A stretch of 60,702 bases of DNA from Bacillus australimaris (GTDB taxonomy: Bacteria; Bacillota; Bacilli; Bacillales; Bacillaceae). The first letter of the stretch is position 1. The number at the start of each line of letters is the position of its first letter. The position numbers and the translations under genes are program-made. The stretch is taken from the NCBI RefSeq assembly GCF_001307105.1, contig NZ_LGYN01000003.1, forward strand, positions 1-60,702. The letters run 5' to 3'. This document shows positions 34,042-53,712 of the stretch, piece after piece. The notes under the pieces are model-generated. The model was not told the DNA's origin and did no database searches. It was given only the letters and a program-made list of their open reading frames with translations.

Positions 34042-34081
34042 AGTGCATGTTGGTCTTTGACTGCGATGAAGTGAGAGGTTG

Positions 34082-34482
<401 letters not shown>

Positions 34483-34516
34483 TTCAAATAGAAAACACAT
34501 ATTATAGGAGGTGTGA

Positions 34517-35149
<633 letters not shown>

Positions 35150-35158
35150 CTCTCTTAG

Positions 35159-36087
<929 letters not shown>

Positions 36088-36094
36088 ATCTTAA

Positions 36095-36949
<855 letters not shown>

Positions 36950-36973
36950 CGGGGTTGTCTACGGTTCATTTAG

Positions 36974-37285
<312 letters not shown>

Positions 37286-37302
37286 TGAGAGGAGGCTTTT
37301 AA

Positions 37303-38930
<1,628 letters not shown>

Positions 38931-38937
38931 TAATTAG

Positions 38938-39219
<282 letters not shown>

Positions 39220-39222
39220 TAA

Positions 39223-39627
<405 letters not shown>

Positions 39628-39661
39628 GAATACAATCCGCGACTCAAGGAGGTGCGATTAA

Positions 39662-39973
<312 letters not shown>

Positions 39974-39980
39974 TAAATAA

Positions 39981-40538
<558 letters not shown>

Positions 40539-40545
40539 TCAATGA

Positions 40546-40746
<201 letters not shown>

Positions 40747-40774
40747 TCCCCATAAATGGGAAGGAGGTTATTAA

Positions 40775-41176
<402 letters not shown>

Positions 41177-41207
41177 AAAAAGTTTAAGATGAATGGAGGT
41201 GCTTGGT

Positions 41208-41744
41208 ATGTCTCGTATAGGTAAAAAACTAATCGAGATCCCTTCAGGAGTAACTGTGACAAACAACGATAACACAGTGACAGTAAAGGGACCAAAAGGT
41301 GAACTAACTCGTACATTTCACCCTGATATGGAAATTAAAATTGAGGACAACGTCTTAACTGTAAGCCGTCCGTCTGAAAATAAAGAACACCGTGCATTAC
41401 ATGGTACAACACGTAGCTTGATTGCAAACATGGTTGAAGGTGTATCTAAAGGTTTCGAAAGAGGTTTAGAACTTATCGGTGTCGGTTACCGTGCAGCTAA
41501 ATCTGGAAACAAACTTGTTCTTAACGTTGGATACTCTCACCCAGTTGAAATCGTTCCTGAGGCTGGAGTTGAAGTAGAAGTTCCATCTCAAACGAAAGTA
41601 ATCGTTAAAGGTATCGATAAAGAGCGTGTAGGAGCTCTAGCTTCTAACATCCGCGCTGTCCGTGCTCCAGAGCCTTACAAAGGTAAAGGAATTCGTTACG
41701 AAGGTGAATTCGTTCGCCGTAAAGAAGGTAAAACTGGTAAGTAA
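41208..41744 (+). CDS. rplF: 50S ribosomal protein L6
   Basis: L6 lies next to the sarcin-ricin loop and factor-binding site. The 178-residue protein starts [15 protein letters not shown], with two homologous domains and the conserved [11 protein letters not shown] block. ATG 41208 follows GGAGGTG; the earlier ATG 41193 overlaps it. Confidence 0.97.
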   Translation: MSRIGKKLIEIPSGVTVTNNDNTVTVKGPKGELTRTFHPDMEIKIEDNVLTVSRPSENKEHRALHGTTRSLIANMVEGVSKGFERGLELIGVGYRAAKSGNKLVLNVGYSHPVEIVPEAGVEVEVPSQTKVIVKGIDKERVGALASNIRAVRAPEPYKGKGIRYEGEFVRRKEGKTGK

Positions 41745-41776
41745 GATCGCTTAAAGTGAAGAAAGGAGTGACTCGG

Positions 41777-42139
41777 ATGATTACGAAAACTAGCAAAAAC
41801 GCTACTCGTCTTAAAAGACATGCTCGTGTTCGTGCGAAACTTTCAGGTACTGCTGAAAGACCTCGCCTTAACGTTTTCCGTTCTAACAAGAATATCTACG
41901 CTCAAGTAATTGATGATGTTAACGGTGTAACACTTGTAAGTGCTTCTACTCTTGATAAAGAGTTTAAGATCGAGAATAGTTCTGACACTGCAGCTGCTAC
42001 TAAAGTTGGCGAACTTGTTGCAAAACGTGCTGTTGAAAAAGGAATCTCTAACGTGGTATTTGACCGCGGAGGATACCTATATCATGGACGTGTAAAAGCT
42101 CTAGCTGAAGCTGCTCGTGAGGCTGGACTTAAATTTTAA
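41777..42139 (+). CDS. rplR: 50S ribosomal protein L18
   Basis: L18 binds 5S rRNA with L5. The 120-residue protein has the basic N-terminus ([19 protein letters not shown]), [17 protein letters not shown], and the [23 protein letters not shown] end. ATG 41777 lies after GAAAGGAGTGA; ATG 41756 is before it. Confidence 0.97.
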   Translation: MITKTSKNATRLKRHARVRAKLSGTAERPRLNVFRSNKNIYAQVIDDVNGVTLVSASTLDKEFKIENSSDTAAATKVGELVAKRAVEKGISNVVFDRGGYLYHGRVKALAEAAREAGLKF

Positions 42140-42142
42140 TAA

Positions 42143-42860
<718 letters not shown>

Positions 42861-42878
42861 AACATTTTTAATCGATAA

Positions 42879-43331
<453 letters not shown>

Positions 43332-43332
43332 C

Positions 43333-44625
43333 TTGTTTAAGACAATCTCCAATTTTATGCGCGTGAAAGATATACGGAATAAGATTATATTCACACTTTT
43401 AATGTTAGTCGTCTTTCGTATAGGTGCTTTCATCCCTGTGCCTAATGTGAACGCCGAAGTTCTCCAGGCACAGGATCAAATGAGTGTTTTCGGAATCCTC
43501 AACACGTTTGGGGGCGGGGCACTTTTCCAATTCTCCATTCTAGCAATGGGGATTATGCCGTATATCACTGCTTCGATCATCATTCAGCTCTTGCAGATGG
43601 ATGTTGTTCCGAAGTTTACTGAGTGGTCAAAGCAAGGAGAGGTTGGCCGCCGAAAATTAGCACAATTCACAAGGTATTTTACAATTGTTCTAGGATTTAT
43701 CCAGGCGTTAGGAATGTCATATGGATTCAACAATATGGCAGGAGGCATGCTGATTGAAAACCCTGGTGTATCAACGTACCTCTTAATTGCGGTCGTACTC
43801 ACTGCGGGAACAGCATTTTTAATGTGGCTGGGTGAGCAGATTACTGCTCACGGTGTTGGTAACGGGATTTCGATTATTATCTTTTCTGGTATCATCGCTG
43901 GTATCCCTCAAACATTAAAACAAGTGTACGCTCAACAATTTGTAGGTGGAGATGGACAGCTGTTCATGCAAATCCTTAAAATTGCCCTTATTGTAATTGC
44001 CATTCTTGTCATTGTTATCGGTGTTATTTACATTCAAATGGCAGTGAGAAAGATTGCAATTCAATATTCAAAAGGAACTGGCCGTGCACAAATGTCTGCT
44101 AGTCAAGCAACGCACCTTCCATTGAAAGTGAATCCAGCAGGGGTGATTCCAGTCATCTTTGCCGTTTCTTTCATTATTACTCCGCAGACGATCGCATCGT
44201 TCTTCGGAACCAATAATGTGACAACTTGGATAACCAACAACTTTGACTATACTAAGCCAATCGGTATGACGATTTATGTAGCACTGATTGTTGCTTTCAC
44301 ATATTTTTATGCCTTTGTCCAAGTCAATCCTGAACAAATGGCTGAAAATCTGCAAAAGCAGGGTGGCTATATCCCGGGAGTTCGTCCAGGGAAAATGACT
44401 CAAGATAGAATTACGAGCATTTTGTACCGACTCACGTTTGTGGGCGCCATTTTCTTAGCCGTGATTTCAATACTTCCTATCTTTTTCATTCAATTCGCTG
44501 GATTACCTTCCGCTGCACAAATTGGCGGCACAAGTCTTCTCATTGTTGTAGGTGTTGCACTTGAAACGATGAAACAGCTTGAAAGCCAATTAGTGAAACG
44601 AAATTACCGTGGATTTATGAAATAA
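43333..44625 (+). CDS. secY: SecY, preprotein translocase channel
   Basis: SecY is the ten-helix channel for protein export and membrane insertion. The 430-residue protein has the plug and TM2 region (FGGGALFQFSILAMGIMPYITASIIIQLLQM), and the cytoplasmic loop with the SecA-contacting GGYIPGVRPG motif. The start is TTG 43333, one base after the rplO stop, with GAGGTGATC inside rplO. A G/C-rich hairpin without a T-run (about 44629-44656) separates it from adk. Confidence 0.97.
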   Translation: MFKTISNFMRVKDIRNKIIFTLLMLVVFRIGAFIPVPNVNAEVLQAQDQMSVFGILNTFGGGALFQFSILAMGIMPYITASIIIQLLQMDVVPKFTEWSKQGEVGRRKLAQFTRYFTIVLGFIQALGMSYGFNNMAGGMLIENPGVSTYLLIAVVLTAGTAFLMWLGEQITAHGVGNGISIIIFSGIIAGIPQTLKQVYAQQFVGGDGQLFMQILKIALIVIAILVIVIGVIYIQMAVRKIAIQYSKGTGRAQMSASQATHLPLKVNPAGVIPVIFAVSFIITPQTIASFFGTNNVTTWITNNFDYTKPIGMTIYVALIVAFTYFYAFVQVNPEQMAENLQKQGGYIPGVRPGKMTQDRITSILYRLTFVGAIFLAVISILPIFFIQFAGLPSAAQIGGTSLLIVVGVALETMKQLESQLVKRNYRGFMK

Positions 44626-44628
44626 AAC

Positions 44629-44656
44629 AGAGGGCTGGGCAGCTGCCCAACCTCTC
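44629..44656 (+). promoter_or_regulatory. Hairpin between secY and adk
   Basis: TGGGCA-GC-TGCCCA (44636-44649) flanked by AGAGG and CCTCT arms makes a strong stem. There is no T-run after it, so it may be a processing or stability element rather than a terminator. Confidence 0.6.
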
Positions 44657-44659
44657 TAA

Positions 44660-46077
<1,418 letters not shown>

Positions 46078-46388
46078 GTCTTCACTGAAGCCTTTCAGGC
46101 CCAAATCGGGCAGGTTGTCTGTATAGTCCAAAGAAAGAACAAGATCAGTATACAGGTGTCATCGGCATGTCCGTTGGCTGCCATGTACTAATCGCAGACG
46201 GAGAAAAGCGTAAATTTCATTCTCCTAAGAAAAAATATCAATCATATAACCTTTTATGATTGCGTATCTCCGGAAGTTCAGAACAGTATATTCAAAACAG
46301 GTCGGGTGATAGATGAACAATTGAGAGATTCTCATTTGAACATTTGTCAGAGAGCAAGTTACTGATTTGAAGAAGGGAGAACACTTGA
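46078..46388 (+). pseudogene. Decayed KOW-domain (L14e-like) RNA-binding protein gene, ybzG-like
   Basis: No intact frame exists in this 311-base gap, but pieces of one protein appear in order in shifting frames. From 46105: IGQVVCIV; from 46137 in another frame: EQDQYTGVIG and later ADGEKRKFHSPKKK; from 46234, back in the first frame: NINHI, then VSPEVQNSIFKTGRVI; from 46352 in the third frame: [15 protein letters not shown]. Together they match the KOW-domain protein encoded between map and infA in many Bacillus. At least three shifts (one base lost near 46131-46136, one A gained in the run at 46230-46235, another between 46310 and 46352) and loss of a start codon mark it as a pseudogene. 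The last piece overlaps the infA ribosome-binding site. Confidence 0.82.
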
Positions 46389-46752
<364 letters not shown>

Positions 46753-46755
46753 TAA

Positions 46756-47139
<384 letters not shown>

Positions 47140-47156
47140 GTAAAGGAGGTAGTTAA

Positions 47157-47555
<399 letters not shown>

Positions 47556-47571
47556 TTTGTTTGTATAGATT

Positions 47572-47600
47572 TTGTGTCCCTGTCAATAATGGGTTATGAT
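47572..47600 (+). promoter_or_regulatory. Candidate rpoA promoter
   Basis: TTGTGT (47572-47577) and TATGAT (47595-47600) are 17 bases apart, in the 175-base rpsK-rpoA gap. Confidence 0.6.
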
Positions 47601-47669
47601 ACAGTTATTTATGAGACGAATACACGACTCGTTGCCTGAGCACATACGGGACTAAACAATGAGGAATTT

Positions 47670-47697
47670 CGGATGGAATCTCATATGATTCTATTCG
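47670..47697 (+). promoter_or_regulatory. Hairpin in the rpoA leader
   Basis: CGGATGGAATC (47670-47680) pairs with GATTCTATTCG (47687-47697) with two G-U pairs across a six-base loop. It lies about 15 bases before the AAGGAGGG site and could affect translation or mRNA processing. Confidence 0.6.
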
Positions 47698-47730
47698 AGG
47701 TTTCGACGTTTTGAAGGAGGGTTTTATTAG

Positions 47731-48675
47731 ATGATCGAAATTGAAAAACCAAAAATCGAAACGGTTGAAATCAGCGACGATGCCAAGTATGGCAAGTTTG
47801 TCGTAGAGCCACTTGAGCGTGGATATGGTACCACTTTAGGGAACTCCCTTCGTCGTATCCTTTTATCCTCACTTCCTGGTGCAGCTGTAACATCGATCCA
47901 GATAGATGGTGTCTTACACGAATTCTCAACGATCGAAGGCGTGGTTGAAGATGTTACAACGATTATCTTAAACATTAAAAAGCTTGCACTCAAAATCTAC
48001 TCTGAAGAAGAGAAGACGCTTGAAATTGATGTACAAGATGAAGGTACTGTAACAGCTGCTGATATTACACACGACAGCGATATTGAAATCTTAAATCCAG
48101 ATCTTCACATCGCAACTCTTGGCAAGAATGCGAGCTTCCGTGTTCGCTTAACTGCACAAAGAGGTCGCGGGTATAATCCTGCTGATGCAAACAAAAGAGA
48201 CGATCAGCCAATCGGTGTGATTCCGATCGACTCAATCTATACACCTGTATCTCGTGTGACTTATCAAGTGGAGAACACCCGTGTTGGGCAAATCACAAAC
48301 TATGATAAACTAACACTAGATGTATGGACTGATGGAAGCACAGGACCGAAAGAAGCGATCGCTCTAGGTTCTAAGATTTTAACTGAACACCTAAATATTT
48401 TCGTTGGGTTAACTGACGAAGCTCAGCATGCTGAAATCATGGTTGAGAAAGAAGAAGACCAAAAAGAAAAAGTGCTTGAAATGACAATTGAAGAGCTTGA
48501 TCTTTCTGTTCGTTCTTACAACTGTTTGAAGCGTGCGGGTATTAACACTGTTCAAGAGCTTGCTAACAAGACAGAAGAGGATATGATGAAAGTTCGTAAC
48601 CTTGGACGTAAATCTCTTGAAGAAGTGAAAGCGAAACTAGAAGAACTTGGACTGGGTCTTCGTAAAGACGATTGA
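47731..48675 (+). CDS. rpoA: RpoA, RNA polymerase alpha subunit
   Basis: Alpha dimerises to start polymerase assembly, and its C-terminal domain contacts UP elements and activators. The 314-residue protein has the N-terminal assembly domain ([20 protein letters not shown]) and the C-terminal domain with the [23 protein letters not shown] helix-hairpin-helix region, joined by a charged linker. GAAGGAGGG precedes ATG. Confidence 0.98.
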   Translation: MIEIEKPKIETVEISDDAKYGKFVVEPLERGYGTTLGNSLRRILLSSLPGAAVTSIQIDGVLHEFSTIEGVVEDVTTIILNIKKLALKIYSEEEKTLEIDVQDEGTVTAADITHDSDIEILNPDLHIATLGKNASFRVRLTAQRGRGYNPADANKRDDQPIGVIPIDSIYTPVSRVTYQVENTRVGQITNYDKLTLDVWTDGSTGPKEAIALGSKILTEHLNIFVGLTDEAQHAEIMVEKEEDQKEKVLEMTIEELDLSVRSYNCLKRAGINTVQELANKTEEDMMKVRNLGRKSLEEVKAKLEELGLGLRKDD

Positions 48676-48732
48676 CTAGTTTCATTGTGAACTAGGATTT
48701 TCGTGTGTTTTTTATTCATACAGCATCTCTAA

Positions 48733-49113
<381 letters not shown>

Positions 49114-49124
49114 TCACATAGCGT

Positions 49125-49180
49125 GTATCTAAGAAAGGGCGGGACAGTTCATAACTGGATCTATGCCCTTTTTTAGATAC
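49125..49180 (+). terminator. Terminator of the S10-spc-alpha cluster
   Basis: A 16-base inverted repeat, GTATCTAAGAAAGGGC (49125-49140) and GCCCTTTTTTAGATAC (49165-49180) with one G-U pair, holds a 24-base loop with a nested CAGTT/AACTG. Its T-run lies inside the 3' arm, so it is an unusual terminator, possibly partial. Confidence 0.7.
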
Positions 49181-49237
49181 TACGGCTTTTTAGTAATAAG
49201 CAAAGAAGAGGTTGAGCTGAGAGGAGGTCCGGTAGAG

Positions 49238-50080
49238 ATGGGGAAGACTTTAATTGACGTAAAAGACATTGTATTTCGTTATCACAAGGATGCGGACAAG
49301 CCCGCTTTAGATCAAGTGTCATTGCATGTGAATCAAAATGAATGGCTCGCCATTGTTGGTCATAACGGTTCAGGTAAATCCACACTTGCCCGTGTGCTGA
49401 ATGGGCTCATTTTACCGGATGCTGGAACGGTCAAGGTTGGAGAGATTGAGCTTAAAGAAGAGACTGTTTGGGATATTCGCAAAAAGGTTGGAATGGTCTT
49501 TCAAAACCCAGATAACCAATTTGTTGGCTCAACGGTTCGTGATGATGTGGCTTTTGGTTTAGAAAATAACGGGGTTGAGCGGGAATTGATGATAGAACGT
49601 GTAGATTGGGCTGTCAAACAGGTCAATATGCAGGAATTTCTTGATCAAGAGCCGCACCATCTATCAGGCGGGCAGAAGCAGAGAGTCGCCATTGCAGGTG
49701 TGCTTGCCGCAAGCCCTGACATCATGATCTTGGATGAAGCAACATCGATGCTTGATCCGATTGGCCGAGAAGAAGTGTTAGAGACTGTTAGACTACTGAA
49801 GGAACAAGGAACGGTCACAGTCATTTCCATCACACATGATTTAGACGAGGCGGCCAAGGCAGACCGCGTCATTGTGATGAATGGCGGGAAGAAATTTGCT
49901 GAGGGAACGCCAGAGGAAGTATTTGAACTAGATGAACAGCTGGTTCAGATTGGACTTGATCTGCCATTCTCCTATCGGTTGAGCAAGCAATTGAAGCAGC
50001 AAGGTGTGCCGCTTGCAAATGCCCATTTGACACAAGAAGGATTGGTGAAAGAGCTATGGACATTACGATCAAAGAATTAG
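49238..50080 (+). CDS. ecfA1: EcfA1, ATPase of the energy-coupling factor transporter
   Basis: One of two ATPases that power vitamin and metal uptake by exchangeable S-components (riboflavin, biotin, thiamin and others encoded elsewhere). The 280-residue protein has Walker A GHNGSGKST, Q-loop QNPDNQF, signature LSGGQKQR, Walker B MILDEAT and the H-loop histidine. ATG 49238 follows GAGGAGGTCC; the frame is open back to 49163 in the terminator. It overlaps ecfA2 by 25 bases. Confidence 0.95.
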   Translation: MGKTLIDVKDIVFRYHKDADKPALDQVSLHVNQNEWLAIVGHNGSGKSTLARVLNGLILPDAGTVKVGEIELKEETVWDIRKKVGMVFQNPDNQFVGSTVRDDVAFGLENNGVERELMIERVDWAVKQVNMQEFLDQEPHHLSGGQKQRVAIAGVLAASPDIMILDEATSMLDPIGREEVLETVRLLKEQGTVTVISITHDLDEAAKADRVIVMNGGKKFAEGTPEEVFELDEQLVQIGLDLPFSYRLSKQLKQQGVPLANAHLTQEGLVKELWTLRSKN

Positions 50081-50925
50081 AGCATCGTTATCAAATGAAA
50101 ACGCCGTTTGAACGTCTTGCTTTGTATGATGTCAATGCTTCCATCAAAGAGGGCAGCTATGTCGCTGTCATTGGTCATACGGGCTCTGGCAAGTCTACAT
50201 TGCTGCAGCATTTAAATGGATTGCTCAAACCAACGAAGGGGAGCATTGCGCTTGGAGAGACAGTATTACAAGCCAATAAAAAGCAGAAGGATTTGAAATC
50301 CCTCCGGAAAAAGGTAGGCATCGTGTTTCAGTTTCCTGAGCATCAGCTCTTTGAGGAAACGATCCTCAAGGATATCTGTTTTGGTCCGATGAATTTCGGC
50401 GTTCCTCAAGAGAAGGCAGAAGCGAAGGCGAAGGAGATGCTGAAGCTGGTTGGTCTTCCTGAATCCCTATTATCTCGATCTCCCTTTGAACTAAGCGGCG
50501 GTCAAATGAGACGTGTGGCGATTGCAGGTGTTCTAGCGATGGAGCCAGAAGTGCTTGTGCTGGATGAGCCGACTGCTGGGCTGGATCCACGCGGGCGGAA
50601 GGAAATCATGGACATGTTCTATGAGCTTCACGAAAAGGCAAACCTCACCACGATCCTTGTCACTCACAGTATGGAGGATGCCGCTCATTATGCGGATCAA
50701 ATGATTGTGATGCATAAAGGAACAGTGAAGGCGACAGGTACGCCGAGAGAATTGTTTGCCAATCGTACAGACATGTCTTCATTTGGTCTCGACCTCCCAG
50801 AAACGATTAAATTCCAGCAGACTGTAGAAGAAAAACTGGGTATTACGTTTCCAAGGCCGCTTCTGACCATGGATGAAATGGCAGAAGCCTTAACAGCTCT
50901 TTATCAGGAGGACACGACATCATGA
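50056..50925 (+). CDS. ecfA2: EcfA2, ATPase of the energy-coupling factor transporter
   Basis: Partner of EcfA1 in the asymmetric ATPase pair. The 289-residue protein has Walker A GHTGSGKST, the Q-loop FPEHQLFEET, signature LSGGQMRR, Walker B VLVLDEPTAG and the switch histidine in THSMEDA. Its start lies within ecfA1 and its stop overlaps ecfT, giving a tightly coupled three-gene module. Confidence 0.95.
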   Translation: MDITIKELEHRYQMKTPFERLALYDVNASIKEGSYVAVIGHTGSGKSTLLQHLNGLLKPTKGSIALGETVLQANKKQKDLKSLRKKVGIVFQFPEHQLFEETILKDICFGPMNFGVPQEKAEAKAKEMLKLVGLPESLLSRSPFELSGGQMRRVAIAGVLAMEPEVLVLDEPTAGLDPRGRKEIMDMFYELHEKANLTTILVTHSMEDAAHYADQMIVMHKGTVKATGTPRELFANRTDMSSFGLDLPETIKFQQTVEEKLGITFPRPLLTMDEMAEALTALYQEDTTS

Positions 50926-51719
50926 TGGATAGTATGATTATCGGCAAGTATGTGCCAGGTTCATCCTTTGTCCATCGTCTTGATCCAAGGACAAAGCTGT
51001 TATCAATTTTCTTTTTTGTCTTTATTGTCTTTTTTGCTAATAATTACATCACTTACGGGCTTTTGGGTGTCTTTACCATCCTTGTGTTAATGGTTTCTCA
51101 GGTGCCTCTATACTTTATTCTCAAAGGAATGAAGCCGATCCTATGGATTGTCCTGTTTACCTTTATTCTTCATATTTTCATGACAAAGGAAGGCGCCTTG
51201 CTACTCCACTTTGGTTTTCTGAATATTTATGAAGAAGGTTTAAAGCAGGGGATATTCATATCACTCCGTTTTGTCTATCTCATTATGATGACGACACTTC
51301 TTACGTTAACTACAACGCCTATAGAAGTGACAGACGGGATGGAGAAACTGCTGCACCCATTCCGTAAAATCAAACTGCCTGTTCATGAGCTTGCTCTCAT
51401 GATGTCTATCTCTCTTCGGTTTATTCCGACTTTATTAGAAGAGACGGACAAAATCATGAAGGCTCAAATGGCACGAGGCGTTGATTTTACAAGCGGACCT
51501 CTAAAGGATCGCATGAAAGCCATCGTTCCTTTGCTTGTTCCGCTTTTCGTCAGTGCGTTTAAGCGTGCAGAGGAACTGGCGACCGCGATGGAAGCGAGAG
51601 GCTACCGCGGGGGAGAAGGGCGGACGAAATACCGTCAGCTTGTCTGGGGCATGAAGGACACGTTCACGCTGCTTCTATTCATCCTGTTAACAGCACTCCT
51701 TGTGCTTTTTAGAAATTAG
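50922..51719 (+). CDS. ecfT: EcfT, transmembrane coupling component of ECF transporter
   Basis: EcfT connects the ATPases with the substrate-binding S-component. The 265-residue membrane protein has several hydrophobic segments and the two cytoplasmic coupling motifs with an Ala-Arg-Gly core, MKAQMARGVDF and ATAMEARGYRGG. A GGAGG site lies in the end of ecfA2. No S-component gene is adjacent, so this is the shared group II module. Confidence 0.95.
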   Translation: MMDSMIIGKYVPGSSFVHRLDPRTKLLSIFFFVFIVFFANNYITYGLLGVFTILVLMVSQVPLYFILKGMKPILWIVLFTFILHIFMTKEGALLLHFGFLNIYEEGLKQGIFISLRFVYLIMMTTLLTLTTTPIEVTDGMEKLLHPFRKIKLPVHELALMMSISLRFIPTLLEETDKIMKAQMARGVDFTSGPLKDRMKAIVPLLVPLFVSAFKRAEELATAMEARGYRGGEGRTKYRQLVWGMKDTFTLLLFILLTALLVLFRN

Positions 51720-51730
51720 GTGATTTCTAG

Positions 51731-52474
51731 ATGAAGGTCAAATGTACCGTATCCTATGATGGAACACATTTTAAAGGCTATCAGGTGCAGCCAGGGCAGC
51801 GAACCGTTCAGACGGAGATTGAGTCTGCCCTTGCAAGAATGCACAAACAGGATGAACTGATTCCGATTGTGGCTTCCGGCCGGACAGACAGCGGTGTTCA
51901 TGCAAAGGGACAGGTCATCCATTTTGACACTCCGCTCTCGATTCCGATGGAGAGATGGCCTTTTGCCCTCAACAGCCTGCTGCCGGATGATATCCGTGTT
52001 CTAAAGGCCGAGGAAGTTGATGATTCGTTTCATGCCAGATTTGGTGTTGTTTCGAAGGAGTACCGTTACAAGGTCTCAACGGAAACACACCAAAATGTGT
52101 TCACGAGACAGTATGCCTGCCACTATCCTTACCGGCTGAATATCGAAAAAATGAGAGAAGCCGCTGAGCACCTGATTGGGACACATGACTTTACAAGCTT
52201 TTGTGCGGCCAATACAGAGGTTCAGGACAAGGTGAGGGTTATTTACGCCCTCGAGTGGAAAAACGTCTCAGACGGGCTTGAAATGCGCGTGAGAGGGAAT
52301 GGCTTTTTATACAACATGGTGCGGATTATCGCTGGAACGTTACTTGAAATCGGTTCTGGTAAATTTCACCCTGAGGAGATAAAAGCCATGCTTGCCGCCC
52401 GAAATCGCGAAGCGGCAGGCAAGACTGCGCCTAGTCACGGACTGTATTTATGGGAAGTTTTCTATGACAACTAA
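51731..52474 (+). CDS. truA: TruA, tRNA pseudouridine(38-40) synthase
   Basis: TruA modifies uridines 38-40 in tRNA anticodon stems. The 247-residue protein has the catalytic aspartate Asp53 in SGRTDSGVHA and the conserved GNGFLYNMVRIIAGTLLEIG block. A GGTGATT site precedes ATG. It lies between the ECF genes and rplM, as in B. subtilis. Confidence 0.95.
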   Translation: MKVKCTVSYDGTHFKGYQVQPGQRTVQTEIESALARMHKQDELIPIVASGRTDSGVHAKGQVIHFDTPLSIPMERWPFALNSLLPDDIRVLKAEEVDDSFHARFGVVSKEYRYKVSTETHQNVFTRQYACHYPYRLNIEKMREAAEHLIGTHDFTSFCAANTEVQDKVRVIYALEWKNVSDGLEMRVRGNGFLYNMVRIIAGTLLEIGSGKFHPEEIKAMLAARNREAAGKTAPSHGLYLWEVFYDN

Positions 52475-52492
52475 ACCAGGTGTAACATGTTC

Positions 52493-52521
52493 TTGACACA
52501 GGAAGCAGAAAGTTATAAGAT
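52493..52521 (+). promoter_or_regulatory. rplM-rpsI promoter
   Basis: TTGACA (52493-52498) and TAAGAT (52516-52521) are 17 bases apart, directly after truA. Confidence 0.78.
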
Positions 52522-52535
52522 ATCATATGGTATGT

Positions 52536-52584
52536 ATTTCAACCCCACAAATAAGCCCCGGAAGACTTATCTGTGTTTTGAAAT
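52536..52584 (+). promoter_or_regulatory. L13 leader RNA
   Basis: ATTTCAA (52536-52542) pairs with TTGAAAT (52578-52584). Inside, CACA pairs with TGTG and ATAAG with CTTAT around a GCCCCGGAAGA loop. This nested structure before rplM matches the L13 leader family of low-GC Gram-positives, thought to mediate L13 autoregulation. Recognised from memory; a covariance search would confirm. Confidence 0.8.
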
Positions 52585-52600
52585 AGAACGTAGCATTTGA

Positions 52601-53490
<890 letters not shown>

Positions 53491-53505
53491 TTTTGTTCAA
53501 AATTC

Positions 53506-53543
53506 AACCCCCACAATCCTGTTGATTGTGGGGGTTGTTTATT
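53506..53543 (+). terminator. Terminator after rplM-rpsI
   Basis: AACCCCCACAATC (53506-53518) and GATTGTGGGGGTT (53524-53536) form a perfect 13-base stem with a five-base loop, followed by GTTTATT. Confidence 0.93.
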
Positions 53544-53611
53544 ACTAAGAATTTTTGAAAACACTTTTTAACTGCAGAAGATTTAAATCGCAGTATAACT
53601 AGGAGTAAAAG

Positions 53612-53668
53612 ATGAATGAAAGAGTTCTTAAAGAAGGTGAAAAGTTATTTTTAATAAAATCCGTTTAG
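53612..53668 (+). other. Short 5' frame, likely the severed N-terminus of the next gene
   Basis: ATG 53612 has a good ribosome-binding site (AGGAG seven bases upstream) and reads MNERVLKEGEKLF, then reaches TAG at 53666 after 18 codons. If one T is restored to the T5 run at 53648-53652, the reading continues NKIRLGIDFYSEGKNKNKD straight into the following 457-codon frame. The following frame has no ribosome-binding site of its own. So the true gene probably began here and has lost one base, or needs frameshifting. Confidence 0.7.
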
Positions 53669-53712
53669 GTATTGATTTCTATAGTGAAGGTAAAAATAAA
53701 AATAAAGACTTA

